Source of the DNA: Moritella sp. Urea-trap-13
Lineage (GTDB): Bacteria > Pseudomonadota > Gammaproteobacteria > Enterobacterales > Moritellaceae
Direction: 5' to 3'
Assembly: GCF_002836355.1 (NCBI RefSeq)
Contig: NZ_PJCA01000029.1
Span: 62,001 to 126,000 of the forward strand
DNA: 64,000 nucleotides
In this document: positions 54,063 through 63,991 of the stretch, piece by piece
How positions within the stretch are numbered: the first letter of the stretch is position 1
Layout of the letters: every line of letters begins with the position of its first letter
Program-made: the position numbers and the translations under genes
The notes under the pieces: model-generated
What the model saw: the letters and a program-made list of their open reading frames with translations, nothing else
Told to the model about the DNA's origin: nothing
Databases searched by the model: none

Positions 54063-55537
54063 GCGCGTTGTTGCTCCGAGGCAAATTGATTGGCAAGCAC
54101 ATGCTTATTAGTACTATTAGTCGTATTTCTATTATTAGTCGTACTGCTACCGTAATCTGCACGATAGTCGTTCGCATCAGGTTCCAGCAAGGTTAATAAG
54201 GTCGCGGTTTTACGCTCTAACTCTTGCCACTCACTTTCTGGATCAGAACCAGGAACAATCCCGGCACCAGCAAATAACTGTAATTCACGCCCTAATACCC
54301 GCGCACTACGAATCGCTACGCAAAATTCGCTCTGTTGTTGGCCGATATAACCCAATGCCCCACTGTACCAACCGCGGTCAAACGGTTCGTTGTCAGCAAT
54401 AAAATCTAATGCTGGTTGACGTGGCAATCCAGCAATCGCAGCCGTTGGTTGTAGGCTTGTGAGCAATTCTGCATCATCAACACCTGCCATTAACTGCCCT
54501 GCTATTTTGTGTTTGAGGTGCTGCACTTTACGCAACTTGATTAACTCAGGACGCTTTTCAACTTGCAGAGATCGACAACGCGGTTGTAAACGGGATAATA
54601 AATCATCTGCCACTAAACGGTTTTCGTAACGGTTTTTTTTGTCGTTAAGTAACCAGTTTGCGAGCGCGCGATCTTCCGCAGCATCCAAACTTCGCGCCGC
54701 GGTTCCAGCAAGCGCTTCGGTATGTAAGTTATCGGCATCGCGACTAAATAACCGTTCAGGTGTTGAACCAACAAAATAATCATCAGCATGGATAGCAAAA
54801 ATAAAATGAAAACAGTGCTGATTAACTTGACGGCTTTGTTGTAAAAACTGCGTCGCTGACAAAGACCGGTTTAAGGTTAATACCGTTTTTCTCGCTAATA
54901 CCACTTTGGCAAAATATTGCTCATCGATTGCGGTTAACGCTTTAGTGACCAGATGAGACCATTGTTTGAACTCAGGATAATGACGGCGAGATTCAATCTT
55001 GTAAGATTGTGGCAATGGTATCGGTGCAGGTGCAATTAGCTCCGCAAGACTTGCCAATAGCTGCGTTTTATCGTAACCCGCGTCTGCCATTGATTGTTTG
55101 GCTACTGATATTGCTGGTCGATTGGCTGGTAGGTTGACCGATAGTTGCCAATGCGTTTGCTGACGGGTTAACTCTATTTGCGGTAAGAAATAGTAATTGC
55201 GAGTAGTTCTGTCGCTGTTGTTAAGCGACTGACTAGACTCTTTATTAGATTCTTGACTAGAAAAGGCTTGCCCGCCCCACATGCGCTGCGGTTCAGTAAA
55301 CAGTGTTTTGGCGAGACTAACATCATGACAATGGCAGCATTGTCCGAGCGCGACAACTTCTTCGCCACCGTCTCGAGATTGCCAATAAAATTGCGGGAAT
55401 AAAACTTGAGCGCCAAGCCATTCAATAAGCTCAGTTGAATTTAAGGGCTGTAAATCAACAGAAATCCGTGTTTGCTCAGGTTGAGCATGGATAACCTGTT
55501 GTTGTAATGCAGTGATCGCGGCCGTTAATTTTAACAA
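54059..55537 (-). CDS. menF: Isochorismate synthase (menaquinone)
   Basis: A chorismate-utilising enzyme that opens the pathway. It has the C-terminal catalytic blocks KVVLARKTVL, FHFIFAIHADDYFVGSTPERLFSR (start quoted as FHFIFAIH), HTEALAGTAAR, LQPTAAIAGLPR and AGAGIVPGSDPESEW. At 492 aa it is longer than E. coli MenF (431). The start is a TTG at 55537 behind a strong AGGGGG site, so initiation may limit pathway input. The operon order menFDHBCE equals that of E. coli. Confidence 0.95.
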   Translation of the reverse strand: MLKLTAAITALQQQVIHAQPEQTRISVDLQPLNSTELIEWLGAQVLFPQFYWQSRDGGEEVVALGQCCHCHDVSLAKTLFTEPQRMWGGQAFSSQESNKESSQSLNNSDRTTRNYYFLPQIELTRQQTHWQLSVNLPANRPAISVAKQSMADAGYDKTQLLASLAELIAPAPIPLPQSYKIESRRHYPEFKQWSHLVTKALTAIDEQYFAKVVLARKTVLTLNRSLSATQFLQQSRQVNQHCFHFIFAIHADDYFVGSTPERLFSRDADNLHTEALAGTAARSLDAAEDRALANWLLNDKKNRYENRLVADDLLSRLQPRCRSLQVEKRPELIKLRKVQHLKHKIAGQLMAGVDDAELLTSLQPTAAIAGLPRQPALDFIADNEPFDRGWYSGALGYIGQQQSEFCVAIRSARVLGRELQLFAGAGIVPGSDPESEWQELERKTATLLTLLEPDANDYRADYGSSTTNNRNTTNSTNKHVLANQFASEQQRA

Positions 55538-55665
55538 ATTGCCCCCTTAATAAACGACTACTTAGGGGGGGATTTTAGCATACATATAACAAAATCGAGC
55601 ATTCGCCTACACTTAATGGGTAGGTTTTTTAATTATTTATAGCCTAGATCAATAAAATGTTCGTT

Positions 55666-56451
55666 TTAGAAGAAAATAAACTTCGAACCAACAACTAATA
55701 ATAACAGCGCAAAATAACGTTTTAACACATGACTCGGTAATGAATGCGCCAGTTTTGCACCTTGTTTGGCAAACACAGTACTGGTAATAATAATACCAAA
55801 GAATGCCGGTAAATAAATATAACCTAAGCTGTATTCTGGTAAATCAGGGTTATTCCAACCCGTGACGATATAACTGCATACACCCGCCACCGCAATCGGT
55901 AAACCACACGCAGAAGAGGTTGCAACCGCATGACGCATTTCGACGCGGCACCAAGACAAGTAAGGTACAGTGAGCGAGCCACCACCAATACCGAATAAAG
56001 CCGAGATAGCACCAATAATACCACCTGCGACAGTCAAGCCAGCGCCTTGGGGTAAATCATGCTCTGCTTTCGGTTTCAGATCAAAGCCCATCTGCACCGC
56101 CACAGTTAGCGCATAAATACCGATGATCATTTGTAATGTTTCACCAGGCAAATAATCGGCAAAAATACTGCCCAGCACGGCACCAATAACAATACCAACA
56201 GTTAACCGTTTAACTAGTTCCCAATCAATTGCACCTTTGCTGTGGTGGGTTTTAATCGAACTCAGGGAGGTAAAGATAATAGTTGCGAGAGAAGTGCCTA
56301 TCGCTAACTGAGTGAGTACATCTGGCGAAAGGTCTTGGAAGCTAAAAGATACAATTAATGCAGGGACGATAATCAAACCGCCACCGACACCAAACAGGCC
56401 AGCCATCAAGCCAGCTGCCGCGCCTAAAATTAAATATACAACCACAATCAT
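55666..56451 (-). CDS. TSUP (TauE/SafE) family permease
   Basis: A 261-aa inner-membrane protein of seven or eight helices made of two similar halves. It has the family signatures GLMAGLFGVGGGLIIVPAL and, in the second half, GAISALFGIGGGSLTVPYL. TSUP proteins carry sulfite, sulfonates or other sulfur-containing organic anions; the substrate cannot be assigned. It lies upstream of menF on the same strand but 128 bp away, so co-transcription is uncertain. Confidence 0.92.
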   Translation of the reverse strand: MIVVVYLILGAAAGLMAGLFGVGGGLIIVPALIVSFSFQDLSPDVLTQLAIGTSLATIIFTSLSSIKTHHSKGAIDWELVKRLTVGIVIGAVLGSIFADYLPGETLQMIIGIYALTVAVQMGFDLKPKAEHDLPQGAGLTVAGGIIGAISALFGIGGGSLTVPYLSWCRVEMRHAVATSSACGLPIAVAGVCSYIVTGWNNPDLPEYSLGYIYLPAFFGIIITSTVFAKQGAKLAHSLPSHVLKRYFALLLLVVGSKFIFF

Positions 56452-56541
56452 CGTTACAATCCCTTTTACAACATGCGCCTATACGTTATAAGTGCCAGAA
56501 CTTAAATAGACGATAAGAGTAACAAAATTGTGGTTCAAATG

Positions 56542-57972
56542 CTAAGAAAGAGACAGTACGCCGGTTGATAACAGATAAATAGCACCGCCAGCACCCGCTA
56601 ACAGTAAGGTCGAATAAGCATAATCGCGCTTGCTGAATGTTTGTTGTTTCTCGCTCAAGGCTTTTTTGTAAATCAATACACCCGGTAAATACAGCAAGGC
56701 ACATAACAGCATGTATTCCGCACCAGCGGCATACACCAACCAAGCACCGTAACACGATGAAACCAAGGCAATAAACAGGTCTTTTTTACGGTTTTCAGTG
56801 GCACTGTAACCTTCACCGCTTAACGCGACTTTCACGCCATAAGCACCCACTAGAAAGTACGGCAATAATACCGCTGATGTGGCAATGTTTACCAAGGCCA
56901 AATACGAGCTTTCTTGTAATAACGTTAAGATTAAAAATAATTGCACCAGACAAGATGAGAACCACAATGATGTTGTTGCCGCACCTTTACTGTTTTCGGC
57001 AGCAAATGCTTTCGGGAACAAGCCTTCTTTAGCCGCGATGAAAGGCACTTCTGCGCTCACCACTGTCCAGCTCAATAACGCACCAGATACCGATACAATC
57101 AAACCAGCATTAATCAGCATTGCACCCCAAGGACCAACAATCACTTCTAAAATATGTGCCATTGATGGGTTTTGTAATGCTGCAACTTCAGGCTGAGTCA
57201 TCACACCTAAAGTGAATAAGCTCACTGCAATATAGAGTATTAATGCCGAGAACAAGGCAATACCGGTTGCTTTCGCCACGTCGCGTTTATCTTTAGCACG
57301 GTTAGATAAAATAACCGCCCCTTCAATACCGATAAATACCCATAATGTCACCATCATAGTGGCTTTCACTTGCTCTAATACCGAGCCTAATTCAGGGGTT
57401 TTATCGCCCCAAAAATCGATGGTGAATTTATCCAGTTTAAACGCCATGATAACCAAACAAACGAAAGTCAAAATAGGAATGATTTTAGCAATAGTTGCAA
57501 ATACATTAATCAGGGCCGCACGTGTCACACCACGTAATACCAATGCATGCATAAACCAAATGAGTAGCGAACCGCCTAATACTGCAATCGGTGTATTACC
57601 CTGTCCCATCATTGGGTTTTCTGGGGTATCAACAAAGTAGCCAATCGCACTAAAGAACACCACTGCATAAGATACATTGGCTAATAAGTTACAGATCCAG
57701 TAACCCCAAGCAGACATAAAACCGATGTAATCACCAAAACCCGCTTGTGCGTACGAAAAGATGCCGCCGTTCAAATTAGGGTAACGCACCACTAAATTAC
57801 GTAATACCGTGACCAATGCCAGCATGCCGCAACCAGTAATCAACCAACCTAAAGTGATTGCGCCAGGAGCAGCTGATACTGCCACATTTTGCGGCAGACT
57901 AAAGATTCCGGCACCGACCATGGTACTAAATACCAACGCCACTAACATGCCAAGTCCGAGTTTGTTTTCCAT
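56542..57972 (-). CDS. arcD: ArcD-like basic amino acid antiporter (APC family)
   Basis: A 12-helix amino acid/polyamine antiporter. The N-terminal LGMLVALVFSTMVGAGIFSLPQN, YPNLNGGIFSYAQAGFG and FIGIEGAVILSNRAKDKRDVAKATG are characteristic of the arginine:ornithine/lysine antiporters (ArcD/LysI/CadB-like branch). It is 476 aa, full length. No arginine deiminase genes are next to it, so the gene symbol rests on the family resemblance. It diverges from the SMC operon across 269 bp. Confidence 0.8.
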   Translation of the reverse strand: MENKLGLGMLVALVFSTMVGAGIFSLPQNVAVSAAPGAITLGWLITGCGMLALVTVLRNLVVRYPNLNGGIFSYAQAGFGDYIGFMSAWGYWICNLLANVSYAVVFFSAIGYFVDTPENPMMGQGNTPIAVLGGSLLIWFMHALVLRGVTRAALINVFATIAKIIPILTFVCLVIMAFKLDKFTIDFWGDKTPELGSVLEQVKATMMVTLWVFIGIEGAVILSNRAKDKRDVAKATGIALFSALILYIAVSLFTLGVMTQPEVAALQNPSMAHILEVIVGPWGAMLINAGLIVSVSGALLSWTVVSAEVPFIAAKEGLFPKAFAAENSKGAATTSLWFSSCLVQLFLILTLLQESSYLALVNIATSAVLLPYFLVGAYGVKVALSGEGYSATENRKKDLFIALVSSCYGAWLVYAAGAEYMLLCALLYLPGVLIYKKALSEKQQTFSKRDYAYSTLLLAGAGGAIYLLSTGVLSLS

Positions 57973-58241
57973 CTATAATCCCTAAACAAGGCTTATTAAC
58001 GACATAATATGCCAGTTAACGCCTAATTTTCGCTTGTTAATATAAAATAATCTAACGGATTGTATTATAATATTTTATATATGCAAGAATATTCACTTAA
58101 CTTGCATAAATCCAGAGTCGTGTCCAAGATTGCCGATAATCTGAACAGAACCAAGCATCACCCCATTAAACTTATCTTTTTCCCTTACATCTTGGGCATC
58201 ATTCAGTTAAAATATGGGGTTCGATTTCTTGCAAAATAATA
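57973..58241. other. Divergent promoter region of arcD-like gene and SMC operon
   Basis: A 269-bp AT-rich region holding both upstream sequences. TATTATAATATTTTATAT (near 58062-58081) supplies several possible -10 boxes. No clear operator was identified. Confidence 0.4.
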
Positions 58242-61200
58242 ATGATGATGACCAATTCTTCACAACAATATCTTTGTCGCAAAACCTACCTTATTGATAG
58301 CTTTTGGCCTGGTAAACTACTTGAGTTAAATAACGCGGGTAATATCAAGGTTGCAGGTACCAATGGTGCGGGTAAAACAACGCTACTTAAACTGCCGATG
58401 CTGTTTTGGGGTGCTAGACCTGGGCGTATTGTTGAGCGTAATGCTAACAAGAAATCATTTGCCGCTTATTATTTGCCACGCAAAACCAGTTACATCGTGT
58501 TTGACTACCAACGTCCGAACGGCACTGACACACCGCAGTTGTGCCATGTATTAATTAAGAGTGATGGCGACAAGCTGCTTTACCGCTTTATTGATAGCCC
58601 GTTCGATATCAAGATGTACCTTGATCAGAGTGGCAATATCTTTGGCGATGATGAGATCAAGCGTAACTATAGAACGCAAGTACGTTGTGAAGTGAGCAGT
58701 TTGTTGAGTGTGGATGATTATGCAAGAGTCATTCAAAATCATCGCGACCTTGGCGGCAAGAAATCACTGCGCCCGCTACAACAACGTTTTTCAATGAGCC
58801 AATCACCGATTAAGCACATTGAAAAAGTAGTCACGTCAGTATTCAACAAGATCTCTAATTTCGACGTGATCAAACAAATGATCATCGAGATCTCGCAAGA
58901 TGCCATCAGTTCTGAAATGCTCAGCAACAATGTTACCGACATGGTCAACATTGATAAAAGCGATATTGATAGCTGGTTAGCCGATCTGCATTCATCACAA
59001 GCGATCCTTAATTTAGAAGAAAAGATCTTATCGTCATTAACTGACATTGATTCACTGGTTGAAATCAAAGCAGACCTACAGCACTTACATCACCTTGCCG
59101 CTATCTATCAAGACAAGTGTAACCAAGATCAAGTTATCGCCGACGCACGTTTAAAAGACGTTCTGGTCGAGCTTGCTGATTTAAAAGAAAACCACAGACA
59201 ACAAGTATTATCGATTGAAGATGCTTGCCACGATGAAGAAAAAGCCCAGCGTGAAATTAAACACGATCTAGATAAATTAGAACAAGAGAAGATTGATTTT
59301 GAAGATGATGAAGCCGCGACGTATCAACAGCGTGGCTCTGAGCTGTCTGATTTTACCTTACGTTTAATCAATCTAAACAATGAAAAAACTCAATTAAGTG
59401 AAAAGTCTGCCGATCTAAGCCGCACCTTTACCGAGCAACAGCAGCAACAAGAACTTGAATTCAACAAACGTGAACAGCAACTCACCAACGAAATTAGCTC
59501 TCAACAGCAGCAGTTAACCACAGCGTTAAGTGAAAACAAACTGCACTATGCGACACTGGAAAGTGAATTAAGAACACAAACGCAAGTATTGGTTGATCAG
59601 TTAAATGACAAGAAAACTCCACTTGAACACACTAAGATCTCGCTTAATCTGCAGTTAACACAACCACAACTTGATCCCGAGTTGACGCTGCAATCTCAGC
59701 AACTGCAACAGAATTTAAGCCAATGTCGTCGTAATATTAACGAGCGTCAAGAAGCCTATAATCGCATTAGCAATGAATCACAAAGCTTACGCCAAAAACA
59801 GCATCAAGCTTTACAAACTAATGACCGCTTAAAAATTGAATTAAACCATTTAGCCCAGCAGCACCGTGATGTGCAAGCATTATTAAGCCCAGAAAAAGGC
59901 TCTTTACATGCTTTCCTTGCTGAACATGTGCCAAATTGGCAAGCTAATATCGGTCGTGTGATTAACCCTGAGTTGCTCAAACACTTGCATCTTGAACCTG
60001 AGTTATTAACCGCCTTTGCTGACGCTGCGAAAAATACGGTGTCAGAAACAGCACTCACTCAAGTACAAGACTTTTATGGCATCAAGGTCAACCTCAATGC
60101 CCTAGAAAATGCCTCGTTTACCGACAGCGCGCTAGCAGAAAAAGAACAGCATATCTCGACCCAAATTGGCGCTAAGAAAACAGAACTTGAACAACTACAA
60201 AAAGCTCTTGAGCAGCTGAATAAAGAAGTCGAAGAACTGGATAAGCAGCTAATGTCGAGCAAGCAATTATTGTTCAAACAGAACCAATTGCTGACGAGTC
60301 TAGTGAATGAAGAAGATGAGTTAAACGCTAAATTAGAGCAGCATAAGACCCTGGCTATTGCGCGTATTCAAACTGAATTAGCTGAAACCGAACTACTGTT
60401 AGACCAGGCGCAACAAGCATTAAGCCAAGCTAAAGTTGATTATCAAAACCGTCACAACGAACTAAACAACGAACGTTTAGGCGTCCATTGTCAATTAGAA
60501 ACAGACTATAATCAGCGCATTGATAGCTACCAAATATCACTTGATAGCTTGCGTAATGACGCGCAAATTGAGACGCAACGTATTGCCGCAGCACTGCAAG
60601 CCGCATTGAGTGACGCCGGTATTAATGCCAGTATCTTTAACGCACTTGCAGCCAAGATAAAACAGACCACTCAAGCCGTTGAGAATGCGAAAGTATTCCA
60701 ACAAAAAGCCGACAAGTATAATAGCTGGTTAGAAACATCGTGGTCACAAGTTGAACCAGGCCGCGAACGTTTACGTCGTTTAGATGCCGCGATACAGCGC
60801 TTCAAGCAACAGCTAAAAGATAAAAAACAAGATTATCAGCAATCAACAGACAAGTTAGAACAAGAGAAAACCCAGCTTGATAAACAAGTCTCTGATTTAG
60901 CATTACAACTAAAAGGCTTAGATAACAGCCTGGTAAAACTAACCGACTACCCTGCTGTTGCTAACGACGAATTACCAGAATACAGCGTTAACAACATCTC
61001 TAAATTAACTAACAGTCAGATGAGCCTGTTAGGTAAGCAGCAGAGCAACGTATTAAGCGCGGTCAGTAAAATTAGCAGCGAATTAAAACGTTACTCGAAA
61101 AGCACGCTACAAATTGGCTGGTTAGAAAACCGTATTGAAAGTGATTCAGAGCTGGTTAATTACCGTTTAGAAGAAGCAATCAATAGCGGCGAACAGCTGA

Positions 61201-62081
61201 GTTATGTGCTGAAAAACGCCAAACTGTTGCAAACATCAACCACTCACGAAGTGGAATTGCGGGCTAACGATATTCTATCTATCTATACCCATTTAAGTAA
61301 CTTTGATCGCAACATTACCCGCACTGGTCGTAAACTGTCGAGCCACATGAATGGTAAACAGTTCTTTACCGCCTTGGGTGATATTAAGATTGCCATTCGT
61401 ACTAAGATGGATAAGTTAGGTTATTGGCAGCAGCTTGAGAATGTAAACGAAGCATTTGAAGCTTATCAAGCCAATACCGAACTCACCCACGATCGCAGTA
61501 TTCCACAGGACTTAATCGATAGCTTAGATGAACTGTCGGCGGTATTGCCGAAAAATAACAGCATGCAACACAATGAACTGTTTGATATCGAATTTACCAT
61601 TGTTGAAAACGGTCGAACGACGCGTGCGACAACACCGAAAGAATTAGAAGATGTGTCATCAACGGGCTTATCTTACTTAGCGCTAATCACTTTCTTTACT
61701 GGCTTAACAACGATGTTACGTCCAGATGCGAGTACAGTGATCACTTGGCCAGTGGATGAATTAGGTGAACTGCATTCTGAAAACATTCAAGCCATGCTGG
61801 ACATGTTAAACCAACACGGTATTCAGATCATGACCGCCTCACCGTCGACAGATAAGTCGGTATTGCAGTTATTCGATCACCTATACGAGATTGATAGCCG
61901 TAACAAACGCCTGATCCAGATGAATGTCGATGATGATCCACTAATGGCATTGCTCAATGGTGATGCTAAGCAAGCGTTAATCGCAGACTCAGCAGCTACG
62001 ACTACAGTGTCGTCTGCAGTGAAAAAAACACTATCATCTGAAAATAAAGAATCAGCAACAACTATGCAAGAAGAGGTTTAA
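58242..62081 (+). CDS. MukB/MksB/JetC-like SMC ATPase
   Basis: A 1279-aa SMC-type protein. Walker A GTNGAGKTT (39-47) opens an N-terminal half ATPase. Long heptad coiled coils (about 280-545 and 635-930) flank a globular hinge around 550-625 (LLSPEKGSLHAFLAEHVPNW). The C-terminal half carries an ABC-signature-like SSTGLSYLAL (G1142) and Walker B WPVDELGEL (D1172, E1173). Two molecules would dimerise at the hinge and, with MukE/MukF-like partners, extrude or trap DNA. It is shorter than MukB (1486 aa), matching MksB/JetC. Three consecutive ATGs begin it, with a weak ribosome-binding site. Host chromosome folding versus plasmid defence is unresolved. Confidence 0.85.
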   Translation: MMMTNSSQQYLCRKTYLIDSFWPGKLLELNNAGNIKVAGTNGAGKTTLLKLPMLFWGARPGRIVERNANKKSFAAYYLPRKTSYIVFDYQRPNGTDTPQLCHVLIKSDGDKLLYRFIDSPFDIKMYLDQSGNIFGDDEIKRNYRTQVRCEVSSLLSVDDYARVIQNHRDLGGKKSLRPLQQRFSMSQSPIKHIEKVVTSVFNKISNFDVIKQMIIEISQDAISSEMLSNNVTDMVNIDKSDIDSWLADLHSSQAILNLEEKILSSLTDIDSLVEIKADLQHLHHLAAIYQDKCNQDQVIADARLKDVLVELADLKENHRQQVLSIEDACHDEEKAQREIKHDLDKLEQEKIDFEDDEAATYQQRGSELSDFTLRLINLNNEKTQLSEKSADLSRTFTEQQQQQELEFNKREQQLTNEISSQQQQLTTALSENKLHYATLESELRTQTQVLVDQLNDKKTPLEHTKISLNLQLTQPQLDPELTLQSQQLQQNLSQCRRNINERQEAYNRISNESQSLRQKQHQALQTNDRLKIELNHLAQQHRDVQALLSPEKGSLHAFLAEHVPNWQANIGRVINPELLKHLHLEPELLTAFADAAKNTVSETALTQVQDFYGIKVNLNALENASFTDSALAEKEQHISTQIGAKKTELEQLQKALEQLNKEVEELDKQLMSSKQLLFKQNQLLTSLVNEEDELNAKLEQHKTLAIARIQTELAETELLLDQAQQALSQAKVDYQNRHNELNNERLGVHCQLETDYNQRIDSYQISLDSLRNDAQIETQRIAAALQAALSDAGINASIFNALAAKIKQTTQAVENAKVFQQKADKYNSWLETSWSQVEPGRERLRRLDAAIQRFKQQLKDKKQDYQQSTDKLEQEKTQLDKQVSDLALQLKGLDNSLVKLTDYPAVANDELPEYSVNNISKLTNSQMSLLGKQQSNVLSAVSKISSELKRYSKSTLQIGWLENRIESDSELVNYRLEEAINSGEQLSYVLKNAKLLQTSTTHEVELRANDILSIYTHLSNFDRNITRTGRKLSSHMNGKQFFTALGDIKIAIRTKMDKLGYWQQLENVNEAFEAYQANTELTHDRSIPQDLIDSLDELSAVLPKNNSMQHNELFDIEFTIVENGRTTRATTPKELEDVSSTGLSYLALITFFTGLTTMLRPDASTVITWPVDELGELHSENIQAMLDMLNQHGIQIMTASPSTDKSVLQLFDHLYEIDSRNKRLIQMNVDDDPLMALLNGDAKQALIADSAATTTVSSAVKKTLSSENKESATTMQEEV

Positions 62082-62084
62082 CCC

Positions 62085-62717
62085 ATGTTTCAAACTACCG
62101 TTGAATTATTGTTACAGGGTCATACCATTTGTCAGGTCAGTCAGCCTGACGCCTATCGCTACCTTTCTGAACAAAGTTTGTTTGAAAAGGTAAATGATTA
62201 CCTGCGTTTGATTAACCGTAAGGTAAAAGTCATTGAAGACGGCCTCGCCTTCGTCGCTTGTTACTGTACTATTGAAGAAGAAAATCGCGCGGATATCCGC
62301 CAACAGTTACGCCAAGTACGCGATATTTTCCGTCCATTGGTTAACTTCCTCGACCTTGCAATGACAGCGCTAGTACATGATTGTGCTATGCGTGCAGGCG
62401 ATACCATTCGCTTGTCTGAGCTATTACGTGGTATTGAGAACGAACCGACGTTAAAGCAACAGTTAGCGTTATTAACCAATAAAGGTATCTTCAAAACGAG
62501 CCGCAACGAGATCTCGGAGCAGCTTAACTTCATCCTTAAGAAATTAGATGAAGCAGGTTACGTACAACGTTTAGATACTGGTAGTACCATCTATCAGATC
62601 ACCGCTAAGATGAACTATATTCACGAGTTAATTGATTTTATTAATGACAGTGAATCGTTGAAACTAGAAACACAAGATAACCATATCTTCGATGACTCAC
62701 AGTCGGAGATGTTCTAA
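62085..62717 (+). CDS. MukE/MksE/JetB-like condensin subunit
   Basis: A 210-aa soluble protein made of winged-helix segments (RLSELLRGIENEPTLKQQLALLTNKGIF; quoted in part). It starts 3 bp after the SMC gene with GAGG upstream and abuts the following gene. Size, helical wHTH content and position between the SMC and the kleisin-like genes fit MukE/MksE/JetB, the subunit that bridges kleisin and DNA. Sequence similarity to E. coli MukE is not obvious by eye, so the assignment leans on context. Confidence 0.7.
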   Translation: MFQTTVELLLQGHTICQVSQPDAYRYLSEQSLFEKVNDYLRLINRKVKVIEDGLAFVACYCTIEEENRADIRQQLRQVRDIFRPLVNFLDLAMTALVHDCAMRAGDTIRLSELLRGIENEPTLKQQLALLTNKGIFKTSRNEISEQLNFILKKLDEAGYVQRLDTGSTIYQITAKMNYIHELIDFINDSESLKLETQDNHIFDDSQSEMF

Positions 62718-63991
62718 TGTCACAGCAGCAAAGCGCTTCTGAAGTCGAAAAAATTGCCCAGATAATTCGTAGCTCGTTTGCTAAATCAAACAGTACTATG
62801 TTGGCGCAAGCGTATTTCGATGGCAATATTATTGATGATGGTGAAAATACCGCATTATTAGAAATGCTAACCAAAAATGGTCTGATCCGCCCAAGTGAAG
62901 AAGATGGCACTTACATGCTCGCCATCAACTTAAAGCGTATTTTAGACAAATTACTGCTGCGTCACGCCTCTTACCGTAAACGTACTGATATTGCTAAAGT
63001 CATGCAACACATTGACGGTGATATTAAGTCCTATAAACGCGCGTTATTAATCGGCCAGCATAATGAAGTTGCTTTCTATTTAAGCCAAATCGATGAAGAA
63101 CTTTACGGCATTGTTTACGAGTTAGAAGACAGTGTCAGTGGTTTGTTCGCGGCGATCACCAGTAAGTTTGGTTTTGTTGATAGTTTAGAAAGTAAAATTC
63201 ATGAGAATGAAAAAGCCATTGCTTATACCGAAGGCCTGCTTAATGCGTTAGCGGATATTAATCTTAACGATGTTTATTCTTGGTTAGATTGGGATGATGT
63301 ACCAGCGGAATTAAGCCGTAAAGTGACCTTCTTCATTGATGGTTACCGTCGTATTAACCGCCAGTTAGAAAGCGCGGTTCACCGTATGCGCCAGCTGTTG
63401 ATGACGCTGCGTAAACAAAATGAACAAGTAGCTCGTCTCAAAGCCATGTCTAAGTATCTAAAAGACAACCCAATTTGGGAATTAGACAGTTACGATGAGC
63501 GTGAGCACGTACCAACAATCTTCAACCGCGTAGCACCGCTGCAGTTATCCGCCAGTGTTGATATTAGTAATCAGGTACAGCAAGAAGAACTCTCTGACAT
63601 TTACAACTCATTGCGTAAAGAAAGTAAGTCAGACGCTGAAACCGTTGATTTACGTAGTAGTGGTCGTATTGATGACTTGCAACAAAAGGCCCGTGAACTC
63701 GAAGCCGATTATGTATTGTCGCAGTGTGAAGCGTTATTCAAACAAGTATTAAGTAATAAAGGCGATCGCTTTTCTGCCCTACACTATTGGCAGCAAGATG
63801 GTCAGCTTACAGACATTTTACCCAAGCATTTATGGCTCAGTATTCTATATAACGAATACCACAAATGTGCCCCAGCGGTACGAAGAGTTATGGCGATTGA
63901 TTTCCCGGCAGCTATTATCACCGATTTACCCGGTTCGATATTAATCTCAGGTAACTTACGCGTTAGCGATATTGAATTACTGCGCGCTTAA
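62717..63991 (+). CDS. MukF/MksF/JetA-like kleisin subunit
   Basis: A 424-aa protein with an N-terminal winged-helix-like region (LEMLTKNGLIRPSEEDGTYML), a central helical bundle (LLNALADINLNDVYSWLDWDD, RINRQLESAVHRMRQLLM) and a C-terminal small domain, the arrangement of MukF-type kleisins. It overlaps the MukE-like stop by one base (TAATG). Order is SMC-MukE-MukF, reversed from the JetABC order of Wadjet. It ends 9 bp before the window edge, so any JetD/MksG Toprim nuclease gene would lie outside. Confidence 0.7.
   Translation: MSQQQSASEVEKIAQIIRSSFAKSNSTMLAQAYFDGNIIDDGENTALLEMLTKNGLIRPSEEDGTYMLAINLKRILDKLLLRHASYRKRTDIAKVMQHIDGDIKSYKRALLIGQHNEVAFYLSQIDEELYGIVYELEDSVSGLFAAITSKFGFVDSLESKIHENEKAIAYTEGLLNALADINLNDVYSWLDWDDVPAELSRKVTFFIDGYRRINRQLESAVHRMRQLLMTLRKQNEQVARLKAMSKYLKDNPIWELDSYDEREHVPTIFNRVAPLQLSASVDISNQVQQEELSDIYNSLRKESKSDAETVDLRSSGRIDDLQQKARELEADYVLSQCEALFKQVLSNKGDRFSALHYWQQDGQLTDILPKHLWLSILYNEYHKCAPAVRRVMAIDFPAAIITDLPGSILISGNLRVSDIELLRA

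Noticed and set aside
55598-55634. Plus-strand intrinsic terminator (CCTAC...GTAGG then T6)
   Set aside because: The stem is only 5 bp and no plus-strand gene precedes it; the neighbouring genes are on the minus strand.
58050-58110. ARG box for ArgR upstream of the arcD-like gene
   Set aside because: AT-rich stretch with only partial resemblance to the ARG palindrome.
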